A model generated the notes under the pieces. That model saw only the letters and a program-made list of their open reading frames with translations, was not told where the DNA came from and did no database searches. From Dyadobacter luticola (GTDB taxonomy: Bacteria; Bacteroidota; Bacteroidia; Cytophagales; Spirosomataceae), in assembly GCF_005860805.1 (NCBI RefSeq), contig NZ_VCEJ01000002.1, forward strand, positions 1,782,375 to 1,846,374: a stretch of 64,000 nt of DNA. Direction: 5' to 3'. A program made the position numbers and the translations under genes. Positions 26,368 through 34,209 of the stretch are shown in pieces. Numbering within the stretch: the first letter of the stretch is position 1; each line of letters opens with the position of its first letter.

Positions 26368-27872
26368 AACGACCAACATTTAAACCACTGGCGCTGATTG
26401 TGCCGGTGGTTTTCTTTTTCAGCACATTCAATATTTTTGCCCAAAAAAGAGGCGAAAAACTCCCGAACATTATCTACATCTACGCCGATGACCTGGGATA
26501 TGGCGAGCTGGGATCTTATGGTCAGCAGAAGATCAAAACGCCGAACCTCGACCGCCTTGCCCGGGAAGGAATGCGGTTTACGCAACATTATACCAGTATG
26601 CCGGTGTGCGCCCCAGCCCGCGCCATGCTTCTGACTGGCAAGCACGGCGGACATTCGGCGATCCGGGGTAACCTGGAACTGGGCACATTCAAAGACGATG
26701 AAGAGCGCGGACAGCAACCGCTGCCAGCCGCTGAATTCACGATCGCGGAGCTGCTCAAACAAAAAGGATACGCCACCGCGCTGACCGGAAAGTGGGGTTT
26801 AGGCGTGAGCAGCACCGAGGGCACGCCTTCTAAACAAGGCTTCGATTATTATTACGGCTACCTCGACCAGAAGCAGGCGCACAACTATTATCCGTCACAT
26901 TTGTGGGAAAATGACAAGTGGGATACCCTCCCCCAGCCCTGGCTCGACGTCCACCGAAAGCTCGACCCAGCCACGGCAACGGACTCGGATTTCGATTATT
27001 TCAAAGGGAAAGTGTATGCGCCGGCGAAAATGACGGAAAAGGCCTTGGGCTTTATCGAGCGCAGCAAAAATGGTCCGTTTTTTCTGTACATGCCTTATAC
27101 CATCCCGCACGTATCCTTGCAGGCGCCGGATGAATATGTCAAACAATACATCGGGCAGTTTGATGAAAAACCTTACTATGGCGAGAAAAATTATGCTTCC
27201 ACCAAATATCCGCTTTCAACTTACGCGGCGATGATCACTTATCTGGATGATCAGGTGGGGATTATTTTGGCAAAAATAAAGGAGCTGGGACTGGATGAAA
27301 ATACGATCATTATGTTCAGCAGCGACAATGGCGCGACATTTAATGGTGGGGTGAATGCGCAGTTTTTCAATAGCGTCGGCGGGTTGCGGGGTCAGAAAAT
27401 GGATGTGTACGAAGGCGGTATTCGCGAACCTTTCATCGCTCGTTGGCCGGGGAAAATCAAGGCGGGCAGCGTCAGCGACCATGTTTCGGTGCAGTATGAC
27501 CTGATGGCAACATTGGCAGAACTGACCGGTCAGAAAGTTGGAAAAACCGACGGTATTTCCTTTCTTCCCGAACTTTTGGGACAAAAAAACAAGCAGCAGA
27601 AACACGAATTCCTTTATTGGGAATATCCCGAGAAAGGCGGCCAGCTTGCGATCCGGCTAGGCGACTGGAAGGGCGTAAAAACTGATTTAAGAAAAAACCC
27701 CAACAATCCCTGGCAAATTTTCAACCTGAAAACCGACCGCAACGAAACCACCGACGTCGCTGCTCAGCATCCAGAACTGGCGAAACAATTTGATCAGATT
27801 GTCCGGCGTGAGCACGTAGATTCCGGGGTGGAAGCCTGGCGGTTTTTGGATGCGGTGATTGGAAAAAAGTAA
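26364..27872 (+). CDS. Sulfatase, arylsulfatase A type (CxPxR)
   Basis: 502 residues with a signal peptide (through NIFAQ). Core motifs: NIIYIYADDLGYGELG, then MPVCAPARAMLLTGKH with the formylglycine Cys82 in the classical C-x-P-x-R, LTGKWGLG, and MFSSDNGATFNGG. It differs from the neighbouring sulfatase in the modification motif and in a longer middle insert rich in Tyr (YYYGYLDQKQAHNYYPSHL), so the two probably act on different sulfate positions. A 4-bp overlap with the upstream gene indicates coupled translation. It is the last gene of the glycan locus; a short non-operonic stretch follows. Confidence 0.93.
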   Translation: MKRPTFKPLALIVPVVFFFSTFNIFAQKRGEKLPNIIYIYADDLGYGELGSYGQQKIKTPNLDRLAREGMRFTQHYTSMPVCAPARAMLLTGKHGGHSAIRGNLELGTFKDDEERGQQPLPAAEFTIAELLKQKGYATALTGKWGLGVSSTEGTPSKQGFDYYYGYLDQKQAHNYYPSHLWENDKWDTLPQPWLDVHRKLDPATATDSDFDYFKGKVYAPAKMTEKALGFIERSKNGPFFLYMPYTIPHVSLQAPDEYVKQYIGQFDEKPYYGEKNYASTKYPLSTYAAMITYLDDQVGIILAKIKELGLDENTIIMFSSDNGATFNGGVNAQFFNSVGGLRGQKMDVYEGGIREPFIARWPGKIKAGSVSDHVSVQYDLMATLAELTGQKVGKTDGISFLPELLGQKNKQQKHEFLYWEYPEKGGQLAIRLGDWKGVKTDLRKNPNNPWQIFNLKTDRNETTDVAAQHPELAKQFDQIVRREHVDSGVEAWRFLDAVIGKK

Positions 27873-27910
27873 TGCACATGAGGGTTGGCGATAACATATT
27901 CTAAGTCGAA

Positions 27911-28201
27911 ATGCTAAACATCCAAGATCAAAACGATCCCAAAGACCGGAAATGGGGTTTTCCGCTTTTTATGATGAGATTTCTTTGCCTGGATTATCTG
28001 GTCCGGGATCTAGTCAAACGGATACAACACACGCCCGAAGTAACAATAGGCCAGCATGTGATTGCGTTCGTCATCTCGATAAGCCTGGCTTTTGGAATAA
28101 ATTACACTTTGCGGCACCAGCCCTGGAAAGTGAAACTTTGGGTGTCATGGCTGATTTTCGGCATTTTCGCAGCTGGGGAAATTTTGATTTCAGTATTATA
28201 A
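27911..28201 (+). CDS. Small putative membrane protein, function unknown
   Basis: 96 residues. An amphipathic N-terminal half (KDRKWGFPLFMMRFLCLDYLVRDLVKRI) is followed by two likely membrane segments (HVIAFVISISLAFGINYTL and VKLWVSWLIFGIFAAGEILI). No family is recognised. Its last ten codons overlap, in another frame, the start of the VOC remnant, so its C-terminus may lie across a recombination junction and the protein may itself be chimeric. Confidence 0.45.
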   Translation: MLNIQDQNDPKDRKWGFPLFMMRFLCLDYLVRDLVKRIQHTPEVTIGQHVIAFVISISLAFGINYTLRHQPWKVKLWVSWLIFGIFAAGEILISVL

Positions 28202-28418
28202 GCGACGAAGAGCCTGAATTCCAAAATTATAGCCCCTTCAAATTCGGCGGGTCACCCGTCCGCATGGTATTACAAACCTCCACCCCAGAAATATTTTTCG
28301 ATAGCGCTGTCAAACTGGGCGCCACTCAAATCTGCCCGGTCACCGTAGAAGAATCCTGAAAATCGGAAAGCTGCAAGATCCTTCGGGGCACATTTGGGAG
28401 ATTGGGTGCCCGCTGTAG
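28171..28418 (+). pseudogene. Frameshifted, 5'-truncated VOC (glyoxalase/PhnB-like) gene remnant
   Basis: One frame reads GNFDFSIISDEEPEF, SPFKFGGSPVRMVLQT, FFDSAVKLGATQICPVTVEES and then stops at about 28357. The next frame continues KIGKLQDPSGHIWEIGCPL and stops at 28416-28418. Joined, these are the second half of a PhnB-like vicinal-oxygen-chelate protein (SDE-P, GGSPV, GAT..P, DP-GH-W). Restoring one G in TCCTGAAAATC would repair the frame. The first half of the gene is absent: upstream sequence belongs to the small membrane protein reading frame. No metal-binding function is expected from this remnant. Confidence 0.7.
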
Positions 28419-28544
28419 GTTGTTGAGGAAAAAGTGATTTCTAGCATTGCGTTACGGTAAGATACATGCTCTTCGCTGTAAATTATCCGGAAACTTCCCG
28501 GCAGTTTTACATAAATTGCCTTTTGAACTAACACAAAATTCCGC

Positions 28545-28976
28545 ATGCCACATACTACCTCCAACCCGAAAATCCACGAAGGCCGCAATCTTAAACGTTT
28601 TCGGGAAATGCTTCAGATAAAACAGGATTTCCTGGCTTTCGAGCTTGGTGAAGATTGGAACCAGCAGAAAATTTCTCTCCTTGAACAGAAAGAAAGGATT
28701 GATTCCAACATTCTTGAACAGGTAGCCGCAATCTTGAAAATACCGGCGGACGCTATCCGGAACTTCGATGAGGAAAAAGCTATGAACATCATTTCAAATA
28801 CTTTTCAGGAGTTTCATGACCAATCAGGCGGTGTAAATTTTCAACCGACTTATAATGTAAATCCGGTTGAAAAATGGATAGAAGCATTGGAGGAAAATAA
28901 GCGCTTAAATGCAGAATTGCTGAAAGCCAAAGATGAGACGATCAGAGCCTTAGAAAAATTGATTGGGCATATTTAA
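28545..28976 (+). CDS. XRE-type helix-turn-helix regulator with coiled-coil tail
   Basis: 143 residues. Residues 12-66 form an HTH domain (EGRNLKRFREMLQIKQDFLA, QQKISLLEQKERID, LEQVAAILKIPADAI). A middle linker (VNFQPTYNVNPVE) leads to a C-terminal coiled coil (EALEENKRLNAELLKAKDETIRALEKLI) suitable for dimerisation. The mntA-like gene starts 6 bp after its stop, so it may regulate the toxin-antitoxin pair, although stand-alone regulators of this form are common in Bacteroidota. Confidence 0.8.
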   Translation: MPHTTSNPKIHEGRNLKRFREMLQIKQDFLAFELGEDWNQQKISLLEQKERIDSNILEQVAAILKIPADAIRNFDEEKAMNIISNTFQEFHDQSGGVNFQPTYNVNPVEKWIEALEENKRLNAELLKAKDETIRALEKLIGHI

Positions 28977-28982
28977 ATACTT

Positions 28983-29285
28983 ATGGAAAGATTGGAAAAA
29001 TATAAGGCATCAATCGCTAAACTTTGTAAAACACATCGTGTAAGAAGTTTATATGCTTTTGGCTCGGTACTATCCGACAAATTTGATGAGAAAAGTGATA
29101 TCGATCTTGTAGTTGACTTCACTAGTATGGAAGTAGAAGACTATGCAGATAACTATTTCGATTTTAAATTTTCTTTGCAGGAAATATTTAATAGACCTGT
29201 CGATCTCTTGGAAGAAAAGGCTATAAAGAATCCATACTTTCTACAAACATTAAAGCAACAAAAGCAGCTTGTCTATGGACAATGA
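28983..29285 (+). CDS. mntA: MntA-like minimal nucleotidyltransferase antitoxin
   Basis: 100 residues. The nucleotidyltransferase signature is exact: G27-S28, ten residues, D39-I-D41 (YAFGSVLSDKFDEKSDIDLV), with a further Asp in VVDF. Such single-domain MNT proteins pair with HEPN toxins; characterised MntA proteins transfer AMP units onto a Tyr of HepT and silence its RNase activity. The HepT-like gene overlaps its 3' end. GC is clearly lower than in neighbours: 20 of 60 bases at 29041-29100 against 31 of 60 at 30661-30720 by hand count, a sign of acquisition. Confidence 0.88.
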   Translation: MERLEKYKASIAKLCKTHRVRSLYAFGSVLSDKFDEKSDIDLVVDFTSMEVEDYADNYFDFKFSLQEIFNRPVDLLEEKAIKNPYFLQTLKQQKQLVYGQ

Positions 29286-29622
29286 TATCAAAGCCTGGCT
29301 TTACGATATGCTCAATGCGATTGCTGAAATTGAAAGCTTCTTCGCTGATCGTCCAATGCTTTTCACGAATTATCAATCGGACCTACGAACGAAGCGAGCC
29401 GTTGAACGAAACATCGAGATTATTGGGGAAGCGATGAATCGCATCACTAAAAAAGATAGCGGAATCCAAATTACTAACTCACGTAAACTGATAGATGTCC
29501 GAAATAGAATTATACACGGCTATGATTCGGTTTCTGATGATATTATTTGGGGAATTGTAGTTCGGCATCTGCCGGTCTTAAAGACGGAAGTTGAGCAATT
29601 GCTTAACAACGTAGACTTATAA
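29275..29622 (+). CDS. hepT: HepT-like HEPN-domain toxin (DUF86)
   Basis: About 115 residues; the ATG at 29275 (MDNDIKAWLYDML) is taken as start, with 29269 possible. All-helical HEPN fold with the RX4HXY motif R-N-R-I-I-H-G-Y near residues 76-83 (DVRNRIIHGYDSV); Arg and His are the RNase residues and Tyr the AMP acceptor in characterised HepT. It overlaps the mntA reading frame by 11 bp, so the toxin and antitoxin are translated together. Antitoxin-first order is the less risky arrangement for the cell. Low GC as in mntA. Confidence 0.88.
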   Translation: MDNDIKAWLYDMLNAIAEIESFFADRPMLFTNYQSDLRTKRAVERNIEIIGEAMNRITKKDSGIQITNSRKLIDVRNRIIHGYDSVSDDIIWGIVVRHLPVLKTEVEQLLNNVDL

Positions 29623-29724
29623 AAATACCTACCCTCTGATTCTCTCCCCCTGGGCTTTCTCCCTAACATTACACCCTACCCCCCAAACCCCAGAAAAAAA
29701 TCTCCCTTAACCTTACTGGAATAA

Positions 29725-29764
29725 TATTTTTGTTTAATAATTTTAGAAAAACGTTAAACAAAAA
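29725..29764 (+). promoter_or_regulatory. Candidate promoter and overlapping operator of the carotenoid operon
   Basis: TATTTTTG at 29725-29732 matches the Bacteroidota -7 box TAnnTTTG exactly. An 11-bp perfect inverted repeat has its left arm TTTTTGTTTAA at 29727-29737, overlapping that box, and its right arm TTAAACAAAAA at 29754-29764, ending on the A of the ATG. A repressor bound here would block both the promoter and the start region; the gene begun here encodes a MerR/CarH-like regulator, so autoregulation is inferred. If the -7 box is used the transcript would have only a short 5' leader. Confidence 0.5.
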
Positions 29765-30651
29765 TGTCGGTCTACTCTATTAAGGATCTTGAACGGATCA
29801 GCAGTACCAAGGCGCATACCATCCGGATCTGGGAGCAGCGATATGGGTTACTTACGCCCGAGCGGACCGACACAAATGTTCGCTATTACAATGATGATCA
29901 GCTCAAAAAGCTGCTCAATGTGTGCACGCTGCTGAATGTGGGGCTGAAAATTTCGCATATCAGCCAGATGAGCAAACAGCAGATGACGCAGGAGATTGAC
30001 AAGCTCCTGACCGACCACCGCGATGAAGATGCTCAAATCGAGGCGATCATTAACCAGTCACTTATTTCGACAGCCACATTCGACGCAACGCTTTTTACTA
30101 AAAATTTCGAGAAAGCGGTGAGTTTGCTGGGCTGGGTCAAAACGTATGAGAGGATCATTTATCCGCTGCTGGTCAGGACGGGATTGATGTGGATGAAGGA
30201 TGACCTGCTGCCTTCGCAGGAACATTTTTTGTCTAACCTGATCCGCCAGAAATTATTTTCGGCTATCGACAGACTGCCGCCCCCTGGCGAGGAAAGCCAA
30301 AAATGGCTGCTGTTTCTCAACGAAGAAGAAGATCACGAGATAGGGCTGCTTTTTGCCCACTACCTCATCCGCCAGCACGGACACCAGAGCATCTACCTGG
30401 GTGTGCGCGTACCCTATAATGACCTGTCGAAAGTGGTGGCAGCCAGTAACCCTACACACATTTACTCTTTTTTTGTGGGACATCACGAGCAGAAGGCCAG
30501 TGAAGTGATCACACGTCTTTCTGCCGATTTTGAAGGACCTAAGATCCTCATTTCCGGTAGTTTAGGTAATATGCGGGAGTATTTCGAAAACAGCCGCGCC
30601 ACCTATGTCCCCAACATTCTCAAATTAACCGAAATCCTCCATGCAACCTGA
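29764..30651 (+). CDS. CarH-like MerR regulator with cobalamin-binding domain
   Basis: 295 residues. The N-terminal MerR HTH (SIKDLERISSTKAHTIRIWE, QRYGLLTPERTDTNVRYY) is followed by a helical bundle holding the Wx9EH motif intact (W143, E153, H154) and a Rossmann-type B12 domain with E189-D-H191-E-I-G194, matching E/DxHxxG; H191 would be the lower cobalt ligand. These features define CarH/LitR photoreceptors, which repress carotenoid genes in the dark as AdoCbl-bound tetramers and let go in light. The residue after the Trp, His132 in Thermus CarH and a ligand in the light state, is Met144 here. It starts the crt operon and overlaps crtI by 11 bp. Confidence 0.9.
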   Translation: MSVYSIKDLERISSTKAHTIRIWEQRYGLLTPERTDTNVRYYNDDQLKKLLNVCTLLNVGLKISHISQMSKQQMTQEIDKLLTDHRDEDAQIEAIINQSLISTATFDATLFTKNFEKAVSLLGWVKTYERIIYPLLVRTGLMWMKDDLLPSQEHFLSNLIRQKLFSAIDRLPPPGEESQKWLLFLNEEEDHEIGLLFAHYLIRQHGHQSIYLGVRVPYNDLSKVVAASNPTHIYSFFVGHHEQKASEVITRLSADFEGPKILISGSLGNMREYFENSRATYVPNILKLTEILHAT

Positions 30652-32152
30652 AATTCAAACATTAAATAACAAGCAGGCGGAAATCGCCGTGATCGGTGCC
30701 GGATTTTCCGGTATGACGGCCGCGGCGGTGCTGGCTGCGGGCGGGCATCATGTGACGGTGTTTGAGAAAAACGAAACAGTGGGTGGCCGGGCGCGTACCC
30801 TGCTGCTCGACGGCTTCACATTCGATATGGGACCTAGCTGGTACTGGATGCCGGATGTGTACGACCGCTTTTTTGAGCTTTTTGGAAAGAGTACCTCGGA
30901 TTTTTACGAGCTGACAAAACTGGATCCGGGTTTTGCGGTAGTTTTCAAGGATAACGAGGTTTTTGATATTCCCGCTGATTTCGACAGCATTTGCGCATTG
31001 TTTGAAAGCATTGAGCGCGGCGCGGGCGACAAGTTGAGAAAATTCATTTCAGAAGGCGAGTGGAAATACCGCGTCGGGATGGACACGATGGTGTACAAGC
31101 CTGGACATTCGATCCGCGAGTTCATGCACTTTTCGCTTTTTAAAGATGCGCTGCGGTTGCAGATTTTTCGCTCGTTCAGCGCGCACGCGAAGCAATATTT
31201 CAAGGATCCGCGGCTGCTGGCCATGATCGAATTTCCGGTGCTGTTCCTCGGCGCCATGCCCAAAGATACCCCGGCGCTTTACAGCCTGATGAATTACGCG
31301 GGCCTGAAACAAGGGACTTTTTATCCGCAGGGTGGTTTTGGACAGGTTGCACAGGCCTTTAAAAAACTCGCCGAATCGGCCGGCGTGACATTCCGTACCG
31401 GGCAGGGCATCGAGCGGCTGGAAATTGAGAATAACCATATCCGGAACATTCGCGCAAATGGGATGGTCAGGAAAGTGGATGCGGTGATCGGCAGCGCGGA
31501 TTACCGGCACATTGAGGCCAGCCTGCTGGATGAAGAGCATCGCTCCTACTCCGAGAGCTACTGGAAATCAAAGACTTTTGCGCCTTCCTGCCTGCTGTTT
31601 TACCTAGGCATCAGTAAAAAAGTGCAGAAGCTCCGGCACCATAACCTGTTTTTCGACGAAGATTTTGGGGCGCATGCGGTGGAAATTTATAAAGACAAAA
31701 AATGGCCTTCCAAGCCACTATTTTATGTATGCTGCCCCTCCAAGACGGATGAGACGGTTGCGCCGGAAGGTTTTGAAAATCTTTTCCTTTTAATGCCGAT
31801 TGCCACCGGTCTGGCCGATCCGGAAGAGCTACGTGAAACGTATTTTCATCAACTGATGGACCGGTTGGAAGCGTTTTGCGGAGAAAACCTGCGCAGCCAC
31901 CTGGTTGTCAAAAGAAGTTACTCGGTTTCGGATTTTGAAAACGATTACAATGCCTACCAGGGAAATGCTTACGGACTGGCCAATACATTGATGCAGACAG
32001 CAATTTTTAAACCCAAGATGCGCAGCAAGAAAGTCAAGAACCTGTTTTTCGCCGGGCAGCTCACGGTTCCTGGCCCGGGCGTACCACCCGCTATTATTTC
32101 CGGTCGCATTGCTGCCGGTGAATTACTTAAAACGTTAAATACACGCCGATGA
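30641..32152 (+). CDS. crtI: Phytoene desaturase
   Basis: 503 residues. The N-terminal dinucleotide fold AVIGAGFSGMTAAAVLAAGG with FEKNETVGGRA binds FAD; SFDMGPS-like sequence appears as FTFDMGPSWYWMP. The C-terminal FAD motif is LFFAGQLTVPGPGVPPAIIS. CrtI introduces the double bonds that turn phytoene into lycopene at the membrane. The start overlaps the regulator gene by 11 bp and the stop overlaps crtB by 4 bp, so the operon is translationally coupled throughout. The position next to crtB, crtZ and the cyclase makes the substrate assignment firm; a diapophytoene enzyme is much less likely here. Confidence 0.95.
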   Translation: MQPEIQTLNNKQAEIAVIGAGFSGMTAAAVLAAGGHHVTVFEKNETVGGRARTLLLDGFTFDMGPSWYWMPDVYDRFFELFGKSTSDFYELTKLDPGFAVVFKDNEVFDIPADFDSICALFESIERGAGDKLRKFISEGEWKYRVGMDTMVYKPGHSIREFMHFSLFKDALRLQIFRSFSAHAKQYFKDPRLLAMIEFPVLFLGAMPKDTPALYSLMNYAGLKQGTFYPQGGFGQVAQAFKKLAESAGVTFRTGQGIERLEIENNHIRNIRANGMVRKVDAVIGSADYRHIEASLLDEEHRSYSESYWKSKTFAPSCLLFYLGISKKVQKLRHHNLFFDEDFGAHAVEIYKDKKWPSKPLFYVCCPSKTDETVAPEGFENLFLLMPIATGLADPEELRETYFHQLMDRLEAFCGENLRSHLVVKRSYSVSDFENDYNAYQGNAYGLANTLMQTAIFKPKMRSKKVKNLFFAGQLTVPGPGVPPAIISGRIAAGELLKTLNTRR

Positions 32153-32985
32153 AAGCGCTTTTCGACAAATTATCCCACTCGTGCAGCAAGCAGACGACCC
32201 AGCTGTACAGCACGTCATTCTCGCTGGGAATACATTTTCTTACCTCCCGTTTCCACGAACCGATTTACGGCATTTACGGTTTTGTACGTCTGGCCGACGA
32301 GATCGTGGATAGTTTTCATGGCTATGACAAAGTGGGGATGATGAAGCAGATCCGGACAGAAACAGCGGCGGCGATCGAAAACGGGATCAGTATCAACCCG
32401 ATTCTGAACAGTTTCCAGCATGTGGTGCGCACTTACGATATCGAGTGGTCGCTGATTGATACCTTCTTGAAAAGTATGGAAATGGATCTGGAACAAACAC
32501 GTCACAGCAGCGACAGCTACAACGAGTACATTCTCGGATCGGCGGAAGTAGTGGGGCTGATGTGTCTCCGCGTCTTTACCGAGGGCAACCATCATCTTTA
32601 CGAAAATCTGAGACCGTACGCAATGAAACTAGGCTCTGCTTTCCAGAAAGTGAATTTTTTGAGAGATTTGAAAGCAGATTATGCGGACCTGGGCCGCACC
32701 TATTTTCCGGGTGTCAACTTTGATCACTTTTCGCATAAAGAAAAAGAGATTATTCAGCAGGAGATCGAGGAAGATTTTAACCAGGCGCTGATCGGGATCA
32801 AAGGATTGCCTATGTCTTCTCGTCGCGGGGTGTACCTGGCCTATTATTATTACAAAAAATTATATCTGAGAATCAAGGCCACACCAGCGGAAAAAGTTAT
32901 GAACGCCCGCATCAGGATTCCTGATTATGATAAAGTGGGGCTCATGTTCCGCTCGCTGGTACGGCACCAGTTCGACATTTTGTAA
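32149..32985 (+). CDS. crtB: Phytoene synthase
   Basis: 278 residues. The two Asp-rich motifs of trans-isoprenyl head-to-head synthases are present: VRLADEIVD (DxxxD) in the first third and NFLRDLKADYADLGRTYFP in the second. It condenses two geranylgeranyl diphosphates to phytoene in the cytosol or at the membrane. Start overlaps the crtI stop by 4 bp (ATGA). The length is normal for bacterial CrtB. Confidence 0.95.
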   Translation: MKALFDKLSHSCSKQTTQLYSTSFSLGIHFLTSRFHEPIYGIYGFVRLADEIVDSFHGYDKVGMMKQIRTETAAAIENGISINPILNSFQHVVRTYDIEWSLIDTFLKSMEMDLEQTRHSSDSYNEYILGSAEVVGLMCLRVFTEGNHHLYENLRPYAMKLGSAFQKVNFLRDLKADYADLGRTYFPGVNFDHFSHKEKEIIQQEIEEDFNQALIGIKGLPMSSRRGVYLAYYYYKKLYLRIKATPAEKVMNARIRIPDYDKVGLMFRSLVRHQFDIL

Positions 32986-33025
32986 CATTTACATTTACTC
33001 CGGCCCTGCGCCCAATTTGATAAAT

Positions 33026-33499
33026 ATGCCTGTCTGGATCATCAACACATTAATCGTTATAGGCGCATTCACAGCGATGGAATGCACCGCGTGGCTTGCA
33101 CATAAGTACCTCATGCACGGCGCTTTATGGTTCCTGCACCACGATCACCACCAGCGCGACGACGGTGATTTTTTTGAGAAAAACGACTACTTCTTTGTCA
33201 TCTTCGCGACGCCCGGCATTGCCTGTTTGGGCGTAGGAGTAGCGCAGGGATTTAACTACTGGTTCTGGATCGGGCTGGGGATTACGATTTACGGTTTTAC
33301 CTATTTCCTGGTTCACGATATTTTCATTCACCAGCGTTTCAAAATGTTTCGGAACACCGAATCGGCTTACCTGAAAGCGATCCGCCGGGCGCACAAAATG
33401 CACCACAAACATTTAGGCAAAAATGAAGGAGAATGTTTCGGGATGCTCTGGGTACCTTTGAAATATTACCGGGAGGCCCGTAAAACGACTGCGAAATGA
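33026..33499 (+). CDS. crtZ: Beta-carotene hydroxylase (fatty-acid hydroxylase superfamily)
   Basis: The start is the ATG at 33026 (MPVWIINTLIVIGAF), leaving 40 bp after crtB. 157 residues. Membrane segments alternate with the His clusters that bind the di-iron centre: HKYLMH, HHDHH, HDIFIHQR and HKMHHKH. CrtZ adds hydroxyl groups to the beta rings, giving zeaxanthin from beta-carotene. The cyclase start overlaps its stop by 4 bp. Confidence 0.93.
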   Translation: MPVWIINTLIVIGAFTAMECTAWLAHKYLMHGALWFLHHDHHQRDDGDFFEKNDYFFVIFATPGIACLGVGVAQGFNYWFWIGLGITIYGFTYFLVHDIFIHQRFKMFRNTESAYLKAIRRAHKMHHKHLGKNEGECFGMLWVPLKYYREARKTTAK

Positions 33500-34209
33500 A
33501 TTACCTGTATTTGCTGGTCGACCTCGCTTCGATTTCAGTGCCGCTGGCGTTTTCTTTTCATCCCAAAATTGCGCTGTACAAACATTGGAAGGCGATGTGG
33601 CCAGCTATTCTGATGGCCGCGCTGCCTTTTCTGATCTGGGATGCCTATTTTACCGAACTGGCCGTATGGGGTTTTACACCAAGGTATCTGACTGGTATTT
33701 ACCTGTTTAACCTGCCGATCGAGGAGGTGCTGTTTTTTATCTGCATCCCCTACGCTTGTCTGTTTACCTATTTTTGTTTCAAAATCTGGAAAGGCCCCGA
33801 ATACCGGCTTTGGTCGGAAAAGATTGTGTCTGTGATTTTTATCCTTACTTCTGCTTTTTTAGCATTTACTAACTCAGGCCGTGCCTACACCTTTTCCGCG
33901 ACGGGCTTGCTGGCGATTTTTTTGGTTTATCTGCAATTCAAAAAACCTTCCTGGCTTGGGTTGTTTTACTTCTCCCACGCATTTCTGCTGGTTCCGTTTT
34001 TCATCGTAAATGGTATCCTGACAGGGACAGGGCTCGACGAGCCGATCGTGTGGTACAACAACCAGGAAAACCTGGGTATCCGGATTTTGACCGTGCCCGT
34101 CGAAGATGTTTTTTACGGCATGATCATGCTCCTGCTCAATACCTCACTTTTTGAGTGGGGATTGAAAAGAACCCGCCGGACTCTTAGCCCAGCAAAGGTG
34201 TTGCAATAG
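33496..34209 (+). CDS. Lycopene cyclase, fused CrtYc-CrtYd type
   Basis: 237 residues, seven or so membrane helices in two homologous halves. Each half has its conserved motif: NLPIEEVLFFICIPYACLF in the first and TVPVEDVFYGMIMLLLNT in the second. In Actinobacteria these halves are separate genes (crtYc, crtYd); in Bacteroidota and fungi they are one polypeptide. It closes the ends of lycopene to beta rings. With the three upstream genes it gives a complete phytoene-to-zeaxanthin path, lacking only GGPP synthase. Its 3' end overlaps the convergent transporter gene by 26 bp. Confidence 0.93.
   Translation: MNYLYLLVDLASISVPLAFSFHPKIALYKHWKAMWPAILMAALPFLIWDAYFTELAVWGFTPRYLTGIYLFNLPIEEVLFFICIPYACLFTYFCFKIWKGPEYRLWSEKIVSVIFILTSAFLAFTNSGRAYTFSATGLLAIFLVYLQFKKPSWLGLFYFSHAFLLVPFFIVNGILTGTGLDEPIVWYNNQENLGIRILTVPVEDVFYGMIMLLLNTSLFEWGLKRTRRTLSPAKVLQ

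Noticed and set aside
27952..28359. 135-codon frame taken as one full gene
   Set aside because: Only its 3' part resembles a VOC protein; the 5' part is an out-of-frame reading of the small membrane protein gene. It is described instead as a frameshifted remnant.
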